From Bacteroidales bacterium (lineage in GTDB: Bacteria > Bacteroidota > Bacteroidia > Bacteroidales > JAADGE01), in assembly GCA_029934515.1 (NCBI GenBank), contig JAOZMB010000007.1, positions 1 to 51,747 of the forward strand: 51,747 nt of DNA, in the 5' to 3' direction. The stretch's first letter is position 1; each line of letters begins with the position of its first letter. Under the pieces are notes generated by a model. That model was given only the letters and a program-made list of their open reading frames with translations. It searched no databases and was not told the DNA's origin. Below, one piece after another: positions 27,701 to 36,338 of this stretch. The translations under genes and the position numbers were made by a program.

Positions 27701-29105
27701 TTCTTTGGTTATTGATGAGTGTGTTGATATTCTGGAAGCTGGTGGAAAAAATTTCACTTTGATAAGAGTTGATGAAATAACAAGTACTGGCTCGGTTAGA
27801 TTGCGACTTCGTTCTATGCTTGAGGCTCTAAAAATCAGAGATAACAGCTTCAAATATACAGGGAAAGAAAGAATTTCAACAGCAGTTTTTGGAAAGAAAG
27901 ACAAAGAAAGAATAATTATTGCGCCGTATTTTGCTGATTTTTATTCTAATTTTATACCTATTTTGTTTCAGATTGCTGGCTACAAATTAAAGGTCTTACC
28001 CAAACCAACAAAGCAATCTGTTCAGTATGGTTTGCGGTATGCGAATAATGAAATTTGTTATCCAGCTACTGTTATTGTTGGTGATATTTTAAAATTTCTT
28101 CACGAGGGTGAATACGACAGCGACCAGATTGCTATTGCCATAACGCAGACTGGTGGTCAGTGCAGGGCTTCTTCTTATTTATCTTTAATAAAAAAAGGAA
28201 TGATTGCTTCTGGTTATGCAAATATTCCAGTTGTTTCGATAGGAACTGCTGGGAAGACTCTTAATCCACAGCCGGGTTTTGAAGTAGATTGGAAAAAACT
28301 TTTGCCAATAACATTTGTAGTAATAATTTTTGCTGATTCGTTGCAAAAGCTTTTTTATTCAACAGTTGTTAGAGAAATAAATAAAGGCGATAGCCGTAAA
28401 CTTGTTGAAATTTATGAAGAAAATGCCAAACAACTTGCTCTTCGTCAGGATATAAATGGTTTATACAATTTGATTAAAAAAGCGGTTTCGGATTTTAATC
28501 AAGTTAAAGTTAATGACAAATTTTATCCAAAGATAGGTCTTGTTGGCGAAATTTATATTAAATATAATTCTTTTGGTCATCAATTTATTGTCGATTGGCT
28601 TATCGAGCATGGTGTTGAAGTTATTGTTCCTCCTCTTTTGAGTTTTTTTACTCAGGAGTTTGTAAATATTAAGGCAAACAAAAAAAATAATCTTTTCAAA
28701 GCCGAGATATCTGATATTTATTTATTGTTTCTCGAACAGCTTGCCAATAAACATATCAGAAGGACAAATCGTATTTTAAAGAAATTTCGTTATTATTCAC
28801 CTTTTCACAATATACGTCATGTAGCAAAAAAGGCATCAGAGATAATCAATCTTGCGAATCAGTTCGGCGAAGGTTGGCTTATTCCAGCAGAGATTTCATC
28901 TTTTTCTGAGCAGGGCATTGATAATGTTGTCTGTGTTCAGCCTTTTGGTTGCATTGCCAATCATATAGTTTCAAAAGGAGTAGAGAAGAAAATGAAAGAA
29001 ATGTTTCCTAAATTAAATCTTTTATTCCTCGACTTCGATGACGGCACAAGCGAAGTAAATGTTCTAAATAGACTGCATTTTATGATTAGAAATGTTAGTA
29101 ATTAA
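24762..29105 (+). CDS. Giant 2-hydroxyacyl-CoA dehydratase activase: two BcrA/BadF ASKHA domains plus DUF2229 and C-terminal HgdB-like region
   Basis: [13 protein letters not shown] and [13 protein letters not shown]; [4Fe-4S] loops [12 protein letters not shown] and [12 protein letters not shown]; DUF2229 region [31 protein letters not shown]. Confidence 0.92.
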   Translation: [1447 protein letters not shown]

Positions 29106-29114
29106 ATTATAAAA

Positions 29115-29154
29115 TTTGGCAAGTTGCAAATATTTTTTTTCGGAACTTGCCAAA
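29115..29154 (+). terminator. Rho-independent terminator after the activase (probably bidirectional)
   Basis: 11-bp perfect inverted repeat tttggcaagtt / aacttgccaaa (29115-29125 / 29144-29154) followed by cttttt. Confidence 0.85.
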
Positions 29155-29195
29155 CTTTTTAAATCTAATATTTATGATATTTCTGCAAAATGTTT

Positions 29196-30920
29196 TTATC
29201 TGGTTTTTTTGTTATAAATTAATTTTACAATAGAATTTTTTCTGTATTCAGCCTTATATGTTAATTTTCCGTATCTGTCATATATTGTCATAAGTCCGTT
29301 TTTTTTCCCTTCGTAATAATTTGTTATTGATTTTAATTTTCCTGTTTCATGCCATATTTTAACTTTACCGTGTCTCCTTCCGTTTTTGTATTCTTCCATA
29401 TATACTGGCATTCTATTTCTTGTTTTTTTCCATACACCTGTTTTTTTACCTTCCGTAAAAAAACCAGATTCATCTACACTTCCGTCTGAATAATAAGTTT
29501 CATATCTGCCGTTTTTGATTCCTTCTTTGAATCCTTCTATTTTTTCTTTTATTCCTCTTTCGTTCCAATATATTGATAATCCGTTTTTTAAATTTTCTTT
29601 ATAATTAATTTTATATTTTAATTTTCCGTTTTTATACCATTCTTCCCAGAGTTTATCCATTTTTCCGTTTACAAACGAGCCTTTTGTTTGTATGTTTCCG
29701 TTTTCGAAGTACGATATCCATTCTCCTTCTTCTTTATTATTTTTATATTTTCCTTTATAAAATATATTTCCATTTTCATAATAAACTATCCATTCTCCTT
29801 CTTTTTTATTATCAATAAAATTACCAGTTTTCCAAATTTGCTTCATAGGATACCAATAAGTCCATGTTCCGTTCATTTTTCCGTTTACATATTCACCTTG
29901 ATTTCCTTTTATTGTATATTTTTTGCCATGTATTTCTGTTGTTTGCCAATAAGTCCATGTTCCGTGCATTACATCATTAACAAAATTTCCAGTAATATCA
30001 AGTTCTCCACTTCTTTTGTACCAATTTGCTTCTCCGTTTCTCATATTATTTTTGAAATTAATATCTGCATTTTTTTTGCCGTCCTCAAAAAAAGACGAAT
30101 GCAAACCTTCTTTTTTACCATCTATATATCTTCCAGTTATATTTATATTTTCATTTTCGTACCAAAGTGTTCTGATGCTATCTCTTTTACCTTTTTTCAA
30201 TTTTTCTTGCATCATTTTTTTGCCATTTGTATAATATTTAATATTTATACCGTTCTCGTAGTTCATTATTGATGCTTTGTTTCCATTTTCATATTTACTT
30301 ATCCATCTTCCTGTTTTTATACCTTTTGCGTATGTTCCTTTTGATTGTTCAATTCCGTTTTCAAAATATCTTACCCAAACAGAATCTTTTAGTCCGTTAA
30401 TGTATTTACCTTCTGAACTTATTTTTTTATTTTCATAAAAAGATTTAAAGTAACCATCACCGTTTAATATTAAAGTATCATTTGTAATATCAACAAACAA
30501 CAAAAGTTTCTCTATATTATTGTTATATTCTTTGACAAATTTTGGTTTCATATCTGGATAAAAATATTTCCAAATACTATCTTTTTTACCATTCTTGTAA
30601 TAACCATCAATTTTTAAAGTCCCGTTTCTATACCATTCCTTGAACGAGCCATGTTGTATTCCTTTAACAAAAAAAGCTTCGTTTTCTTTTTTTCCATTGA
30701 TATAATAATATGTAAGACAGCCGTTTATTGTATCGAGGTAATATTCTGTTTCAAGAAATATTTTACCACTTTTTTTCCAAAATTTCCATAAATCGTGCTT
30801 CTTATTATTAATCATTATTCCTTCGCTTTTTTTATTTCCGTTCTTCCAAAAATCAGTATGTTTTTTTTGTCCAAATATAATTATTGGAATAAAAATAAAA
30901 ATAAAAACTATGTGTTTCAT
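29196..30920 (-). CDS. MORN-variant repeat protein (YwqK-like), exported
   Basis: 574 aa, almost entirely ~23-aa units of the type GxWxxYYxNGxxxxxGxYxNGxKxG. Confidence 0.88.
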   Translation of the reverse strand: MKHIVFIFIFIPIIIFGQKKHTDFWKNGNKKSEGIMINNKKHDLWKFWKKSGKIFLETEYYLDTINGCLTYYYINGKKENEAFFVKGIQHGSFKEWYRNGTLKIDGYYKNGKKDSIWKYFYPDMKPKFVKEYNNNIEKLLLFVDITNDTLILNGDGYFKSFYENKKISSEGKYINGLKDSVWVRYFENGIEQSKGTYAKGIKTGRWISKYENGNKASIMNYENGINIKYYTNGKKMMQEKLKKGKRDSIRTLWYENENINITGRYIDGKKEGLHSSFFEDGKKNADINFKNNMRNGEANWYKRSGELDITGNFVNDVMHGTWTYWQTTEIHGKKYTIKGNQGEYVNGKMNGTWTYWYPMKQIWKTGNFIDNKKEGEWIVYYENGNIFYKGKYKNNKEEGEWISYFENGNIQTKGSFVNGKMDKLWEEWYKNGKLKYKINYKENLKNGLSIYWNERGIKEKIEGFKEGIKNGRYETYYSDGSVDESGFFTEGKKTGVWKKTRNRMPVYMEEYKNGRRHGKVKIWHETGKLKSITNYYEGKKNGLMTIYDRYGKLTYKAEYRKNSIVKLIYNKKTR

Positions 30921-31027
30921 AATATAAAAATTTGATTTTTTTTTACAAAAGTAATCAAAAAATTATATAAATATATAAAATTTTGGAAAACAGAAAAAAA
31001 TAATATCAAATGTTATAATTTTTTTAC

Positions 31028-31035
31028 TATCTTTG
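31028..31035 (+). promoter_or_regulatory. Putative -7 element (TATCTTTG) upstream of smpB
   Basis: Matches the Bacteroidota TAnnTTTG consensus 63 nt before the smpB ATG. Confidence 0.5.
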
Positions 31036-31040
31036 TTCTC

Positions 31041-31071
31041 ACAATACAATATAAGTATTGTTTAAACAATA
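31041..31071 (+). promoter_or_regulatory. Overlapping alternative hairpins in the smpB leader
   Basis: acaatac(31041-31047)/gtattgt(31055-31061), and the 16-bp palindrome tattgtttaaacaata (31056-31071), share one arm. Confidence 0.5.
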
Positions 31072-31098
31072 TAGTTATAAAAATAAATTATTATTAAA

Positions 31099-31581
31099 AT
31101 GTCGAATATAATAAATATAAAAAATAAAAAGGCAAGACGTGATTACGAACTAAGTGACAGGTTTGTCGCAGGAATTGAACTTTACGGAACTGAGATAAAA
31201 TCTATTCGAGCAGGCAAAGCAAGCATAAATGATGGTTTTTGTTTTTTGAGACCAATGATTAGAAAAAATGATGTTATTGAAATTTGGGTAAAAATGCACA
31301 TCGCTGAATATACACACAGCACATACAACAACCATGACCCAAAACGAGAAAGAAAACTATTGCTGACAAAACGGGAAATAAAAAAATTAGAAAAAAAAGT
31401 AAAAACAACAGCACTAACAATAGTGCCTACCAGACTTTTTATTAATAATAGAGGACTTGCGAAAGTTGAAATTGCAATAGCACGAGGGAAAAAACATCAC
31501 GATAAACGCGAAGACCTAAAACAAAAAGCAGATAAAAGAGATATGGACAGAATAAAGAAAAATTTTAGATTTAAAAACTAA
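31099..31581 (+). CDS. smpB: SsrA-binding protein SmpB
   Basis: [40 protein letters not shown]-terminal [21 protein letters not shown]. Confidence 0.97.
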   Translation: MSNIINIKNKKARRDYELSDRFVAGIELYGTEIKSIRAGKASINDGFCFLRPMIRKNDVIEIWVKMHIAEYTHSTYNNHDPKRERKLLLTKREIKKLEKKVKTTALTIVPTRLFINNRGLAKVEIAIARGKKHHDKREDLKQKADKRDMDRIKKNFRFKN

Positions 31582-32630
31582 TGACAATTAAACAAGATAA
31601 AAAAATAAAATTTGATATACCTTTTCCCCAAAAAAAAAGAACAAAATTTACATTTATAGATTTATTTGCTGGTATAGGTGGTTTCCGAATTGCGATGCAA
31701 AATCTTGGTGGCAAATGTGTTTTTTCATCTGAAATTGACAAATATGCATGTGTTACTTATGACAAAAATTTTGGTGAAGTTCCATTTGGTGATATAACAA
31801 AAATAGAAGCAAAAAAAATTCCAGAACATGATATTTTATGTGCTGGTTTTCCTTGTCAATCTTTTTCAATAGCTGGTCGGAGAAAAGGTTTTTATGAAAC
31901 AAGAGGAACACTTTTTTTTGATATTGCAAGGATAATTAAAGAAAAACAACCCAAAGCTTTTTTTCTTGAAAATGTTAAAGGTTTACGAAATCATGACAAA
32001 GGAAAAACATTAAAAACAATACTTAAAACATTAGAAGAAGACCTAAATTATTTCGTTCCTGAGCCAGAAATAATTAATGCTAAAAATTTTGGAGTTCCAC
32101 AGAATAGAGAAAGAATTTTTATTGTTGGTTTTAGTAGCGACCAGCGAATTGACAGTTTTGAATATCCAAAACCGATAAATAAAAAAATAACATTTGCAGA
32201 TGTAAAAGAAAAAAATGTTGTATCTACAAAATATTATTTATCAACACAATATTTAAGCACAATGAAAGCTCATAAGAAGAGACACGAAGAGAAAGGAAAC
32301 GGTTTCGGTTATGAAATAATTGATGATGATAAATGTGCAAATGCAATTGTTGTAGGTGGAATGGGAAGAGAACGTAATATAGTTATTGATTGTAGATTAA
32401 CAGATTTTACACCTGTTACAAAAATTATAGGAAAAGTAAACCGTGAAGGATGGCGAAGAATGACACCAAGAGAATGGGCAAGGCTTCAAGGCTTCTCTGA
32501 TGATTTTATTATTCCCGTTTCAGATGCACAAGCATATAAACAATTTGGAAATTCAGTAGCAATTCCTGCAATCCAAGCAACAGGGAAAAAAATAATCTCA
32601 AAAATAATCAAAAATGATAGAAGGAAATAA
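31581..32630 (+). CDS. DNA (cytosine-5-)-methyltransferase, Type II, predicted HpaII-like
   Basis: FIDLFAGIGGFRIAMQNLGG, CAGFPCQSFSIAGRRKGF, FFLENVKGLRNHDKG, QFGNSVAIPAIQATG. Confidence 0.95.
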   Translation: MTIKQDKKIKFDIPFPQKKRTKFTFIDLFAGIGGFRIAMQNLGGKCVFSSEIDKYACVTYDKNFGEVPFGDITKIEAKKIPEHDILCAGFPCQSFSIAGRRKGFYETRGTLFFDIARIIKEKQPKAFFLENVKGLRNHDKGKTLKTILKTLEEDLNYFVPEPEIINAKNFGVPQNRERIFIVGFSSDQRIDSFEYPKPINKKITFADVKEKNVVSTKYYLSTQYLSTMKAHKKRHEEKGNGFGYEIIDDDKCANAIVVGGMGRERNIVIDCRLTDFTPVTKIIGKVNREGWRRMTPREWARLQGFSDDFIIPVSDAQAYKQFGNSVAIPAIQATGKKIISKIIKNDRRK

Positions 32631-32769
32631 AGGAGAATGGAGTGAAATTTATACACTTTTTAAATTGCTGAGTGATGGAACTTTACATTCAGGAAATGCA
32701 GAGCTAAATAAAATAACAGAACTAATATACCCAATCATAAAAATATTAAGAATAGAAAAAATAGATTAA
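32614..32769 (+). pseudogene. N-terminal remnant of an HpaII-family restriction endonuclease
   Basis: 51-codon ORF MIEGNKGEWSEIYTLFKLLSDGTLHSGNAELNKITELIYPIIKILRIEKID*, resembling the N-terminus of HpaII-family REases; overlaps the methyltransferase 3' end by 17 nt. Confidence 0.72.
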
Positions 32770-33076
32770 TTTTATTGAATTTATAAACAGCTATCTATAT
32801 TTGCTGAAAAAATGTTGTAAAACATTAAATTAGATTTTGTTCATAAAAAACTTGGAGAACAGTTAATATTTAACATTTTATTAAGATGTAATAGTTTTTA
32901 TATTTAATATATTTTATTATTAATTTATTGATTTCTAATTATTTAACTTATTAATTCATTGATTTTTTAATTATTGAAATTTATCTTTCATTTTTAAAGC
33001 AATACGAATAATCTTTATTGATTAAATAAAATTATTCTGATATTAAAACATTTTAGTTGAATTTTTTGTTTTATAA

Positions 33077-33106
33077 TTGATATAAATTTAAAAATAATTA
33101 CATTTG
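33077..33106 (+). promoter_or_regulatory. Bacteroidota-type promoter upstream of fumC
   Basis: TTG (33077-33079), 19-nt spacer, TACATTTG (33099-33106); ATG at 33137. Confidence 0.65.
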
Positions 33107-33136
33107 TAAAAATTCTTTAAACAAAAAATTAAAACT

Positions 33137-34534
33137 ATGGATTATAGAATTGAACATGATACTATGGGAGATGTAAAAGTTCCTTCTGATAAGTATTGGG
33201 GTGCGCAGACTCAACGTTCTGTAGAGAACTTCAAAATCGGGAACCCAGCTTCAATGCCGAAAGAAATTATAAGAGCATTTGGTTATCTTAAAAAGGCTGC
33301 CGCACAGACAAATAACGAACTCGGAGTGTTAAGTGATGAAAAGATGAAACTTATAGAACAAACATGTGATGAGATTATTGCTGGAGAACTTTATTGTCAA
33401 TTTCCGTTAGTGATATGGCAGACTGGCTCAGGAACACAGTCAAATATGAACGTTAATGAAGTTATATCAAACAGGTCTCATGTATTGAATGGTGGCAAAC
33501 TTGGAAAAGGTGATAAATTTATTCATCCAAATGATGATGTTAATAAATCACAATCATCAAACGATACTTTCCCTACAGCTATGCACATTTCGGCTTATAA
33601 AATGCTTATTGAGACCACAATACCGGGAATCGAAAAGTTGAGAGATACTCTTGATGCTAAAGCAAAAGCATTTAAAAATGTAGTTAAAATAGGAAGAACG
33701 CATTGGATGGATGCTACACCACTGACTGTTGGTCAAGAGTTTTCTGGTTATGTGTCTCAATTAAATTTTTCACTTAAAACAATAAAGAATACACTCGCTC
33801 ATTTGTCTAATCTTGCACTTGGCGGAACAGCCGTAGGCACAGGAATAAACACACCAAAAGGATATTCTGAACTTGTAGCTAAAAAAATATCTGATTTAAC
33901 TAATTTGCCATTTATTTCAGGAGAAAATAAATTCGAAGGACTTGCAGCACATGATGCAATCGTTGAGGCATCTGGAGCTTTAAAAACTACTGCCGTAAGT
34001 GTTATGAAAATAGCAAATGATATACGTGTAATGGCATCAGGCCCCAGAAGTGGAATCGGCGAAATGATAATCCCAGCAAACGAACCCGGTTCTTCAATTA
34101 TGCCCGGAAAAGTAAATCCAACACAAGTAGAAGCAATTACAATGGTTTGTTCACAAATTATAGGTAACGATGCTGCAATTACAGTAGGAGGTATGCAGGG
34201 ACATTTCGAACTTAATGTCTTCAAACCAATGATGATATATAATTTTTTGCAATCTGCACGTCTGCTTGGCGATGCTTGTGTTTCGTTTAACGACAAGCTT
34301 GCTGTTGGTATTGAGCCAAACTATATTGTAATAAAAGAGAACCTTGAAAATTCTCTTATGCTTGTAACTGCACTGAATACAAAAATAGGTTACGAAAAAG
34401 CAGCTAAAATTGCAAAAACTGCACACAAAGAAAACTCTTCTTTACGTGAAGCAGCAATAAAACTTGGTCTTTTAACAAACAAACAGTTCGACGAATGGGT
34501 ACGTCCTGAAGATATGATAGGCGCTATGGAATAA
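33137..34534 (+). CDS. fumC: Class II fumarate hydratase
   Basis: [45 protein letters not shown] signature. Confidence 0.97.
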   Translation: MDYRIEHDTMGDVKVPSDKYWGAQTQRSVENFKIGNPASMPKEIIRAFGYLKKAAAQTNNELGVLSDEKMKLIEQTCDEIIAGELYCQFPLVIWQTGSGTQSNMNVNEVISNRSHVLNGGKLGKGDKFIHPNDDVNKSQSSNDTFPTAMHISAYKMLIETTIPGIEKLRDTLDAKAKAFKNVVKIGRTHWMDATPLTVGQEFSGYVSQLNFSLKTIKNTLAHLSNLALGGTAVGTGINTPKGYSELVAKKISDLTNLPFISGENKFEGLAAHDAIVEASGALKTTAVSVMKIANDIRVMASGPRSGIGEMIIPANEPGSSIMPGKVNPTQVEAITMVCSQIIGNDAAITVGGMQGHFELNVFKPMMIYNFLQSARLLGDACVSFNDKLAVGIEPNYIVIKENLENSLMLVTALNTKIGYEKAAKIAKTAHKENSSLREAAIKLGLLTNKQFDEWVRPEDMIGAME

Positions 34535-34568
34535 ATATTTGATTATGACTTTGACTATTCATAAATTA

Positions 34569-34599
34569 CTGTCGGAGTGGCTTAAAACCACGCCGACAG
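34569..34599. terminator. Terminator between convergent fumC and DUF59 genes
   Basis: ctgtcgg-a-gtgg-cttaaaa-ccac-g-ccgacag hairpin. Confidence 0.8.
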
Positions 34600-34621
34600 T
34601 TTATATATACACAAAAGTTAA

Positions 34622-34939
34622 TTACAAATTAAGTGTTTTTTTTCCTTCTTCCGTTATTAATGAAGGAGTCCATTCTGGTTCCCAAGTAAGTTCAACAGTT
34701 ACTTCATAATCTTTCCAATTTGCTTTTACAACTGTCTCAACGTGCATAATAATTGCATCTCCAACTGGACATCCACGCGCTGATAAAGTCATCGTTACAT
34801 GTATTTTTTTGTCGATTTCGTTATGATTAATATTATAAATCAACCCAAGATCAACAATATTTATCTCCACCTCTGGATCCATTACAGTCTTTATGTTTTC
34901 TAAAATCTTCTGCTCCGTTTTTGATAAATTCTCTAACAT
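34622..34939 (-). CDS. DUF59 / MIP18-family metal-sulfur cluster assembly protein (PaaD/SufT-like)
   Basis: VMDPEVEINIVDLGLIYNI, MTLSARGCPVGDAI, VELTWEPEWTPSLITEEGK. Confidence 0.93.
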   Translation of the reverse strand: MLENLSKTEQKILENIKTVMDPEVEINIVDLGLIYNINHNEIDKKIHVTMTLSARGCPVGDAIIMHVETVVKANWKDYEVTVELTWEPEWTPSLITEEGKKTLNL

Positions 34940-34940
34940 A

Positions 34941-34989
34941 TTAGTTTTTAGTTTTTAATTTTTAATTTTTAGTTTTTAGTTGTTAGTTT
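34941..34989 (-). repeat. Heptamer array (TTA[G/A]TT[T/G])7 abutting the DUF59 gene start codon
   Basis: Seven consecutive 7-mers; ATG at 34939, 1-nt gap. Confidence 0.93.
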
Positions 34990-35036
34990 TTTATGATATG
35001 TTATGTTTTTAACATAATCATAAAAATATGAACAAT

Positions 35037-36338
35037 TTATTCATCGTTTTTTTCAAGTTTTTCTTTATGAAATATTATTTTAAATGTATTGTATCCGTAT
35101 AAGCTAGCAGTTATCACAAAAGCCACTGCACTTATTTGAACAACCATTTCGATTTTTGTAATTATACCAATCAAAATTAATACAATAGCTACCACAAATG
35201 AATAATAATGTAAATTTGCTACTTTTTTTGAATATAAATCAGCTGGCATCGGGACTTTAAATTTACCCACTTTATTGCCATATTTTTTTAACCAAATTAT
35301 AAATGGTAAAGTTTTGTACATCTGACCAAGTATTAATGAAGTAAGAAATCCAAGAATTAAACTTATTCCGTAAATTATATTAATACTAATATGTATTTTT
35401 TCTAAAAAATCTGGTTTTATTATTGACAAAAAACCAGAAATTATTGTTAAAAAAAGAAATAAAAATGCAACAACAGTAAGCTTCATACCTACGTCTAATT
35501 TCTTTCTTAATCGCATTTTATAGGCATCGTAGTTGTATTTCACAAAAAATAATATTCCTGAAATTATTGTCAAAGCAATAACAGTGAGTAAATATTTATT
35601 AGGAAAAAAATATAATGACACAGCTAATGCGAGATGTCCGAAATTTGTTAAAATATAAGAAATCCTGAGATAGTTTCGATTTAATTTGTGAGCAATAAAA
35701 AACATTGGTAAAAGTTTGCTACCAACACCAATTACAAGCATCATAAACCAACCTATAATTCCAGAATTTACATGTATTTTCAATAATTCAAGATTATTTT
35801 TGTCTATAAATTTATAAAAAACATTCAGAACAATTAATATTCCAAGCGAAACAGTAAAGAGCAACCAAAAAGCCGATGTAATTATAAAAGTATTTTCAAT
35901 AGTTTTTTGTTTCGTTTTTTGTGCACTCATCAAGGCATTTACAACAAATAATATTACTGAAATAAAAATAGCCGTTCCTCCTATCTCCATGCTTAAATCG
36001 GTACTAATGTATGAATCCCAAAAACTCCAATATAAAAAAATTGTTCCTAAAATAAGAGAATATAAACTAATATGAGCCAGAATTTCGCTAAAAAGCCGTA
36101 CCTCCATTACAACCGGAATTAGTTGATACAAAGCTCCGAATATTATCATTGTTATCCACCCAAGTATCAGAATATGTGCAACTCCAAGTATCCTCCCGCC
36201 TAAGTATGAGTTAATTATATCACCTGCCGTAAAAAACAGCAAAACAGATGCAACCAAAAATGCAATTGCACCGAAAGCATAATGCGGTAAAACGACATTA
36301 GGCGATGGTGCATTTTTTGTACTTAATCCTGCTTTCAT
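35037..36338 (-). CDS. Heme-copper-oxidase subunit I-like (CcoN/NorB-like) multi-TM membrane protein
   Basis: ~12 TM; VAHILILGWITMIIFGALYQLIPVV and KIHVNSGIIGWFMMLVIGVGSKLLPMFFIAH. Confidence 0.65.
   Translation of the reverse strand: MKAGLSTKNAPSPNVVLPHYAFGAIAFLVASVLLFFTAGDIINSYLGGRILGVAHILILGWITMIIFGALYQLIPVVMEVRLFSEILAHISLYSLILGTIFLYWSFWDSYISTDLSMEIGGTAIFISVILFVVNALMSAQKTKQKTIENTFIITSAFWLLFTVSLGILIVLNVFYKFIDKNNLELLKIHVNSGIIGWFMMLVIGVGSKLLPMFFIAHKLNRNYLRISYILTNFGHLALAVSLYFFPNKYLLTVIALTIISGILFFVKYNYDAYKMRLRKKLDVGMKLTVVAFLFLFLTIISGFLSIIKPDFLEKIHISINIIYGISLILGFLTSLILGQMYKTLPFIIWLKKYGNKVGKFKVPMPADLYSKKVANLHYYSFVVAIVLILIGIITKIEMVVQISAVAFVITASLYGYNTFKIIFHKEKLEKNDE

Noticed and set aside
29688-30272. 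194-aa plus-strand ORF rich in F/I/S
   Set aside because: Antisense to the MORN-like repeats; composition follows from the repeat gene.
31581-32630. CCGG depletion as evidence of the methyltransferase specificity
   Set aside because: Several CCGG sites are visible in the window and no expected count was computed; no conclusion drawn.
32770-33076. Remaining HpaII endonuclease sequence after the premature stop
   Set aside because: Short open stretches (e.g. LDFVHKKLGEQLIFNILLRCNSF) exist, but none could be confidently matched to the family by eye.
33799-34296. 165-aa minus-strand ORF
   Set aside because: Antisense to fumC, which is unambiguous and highly conserved.
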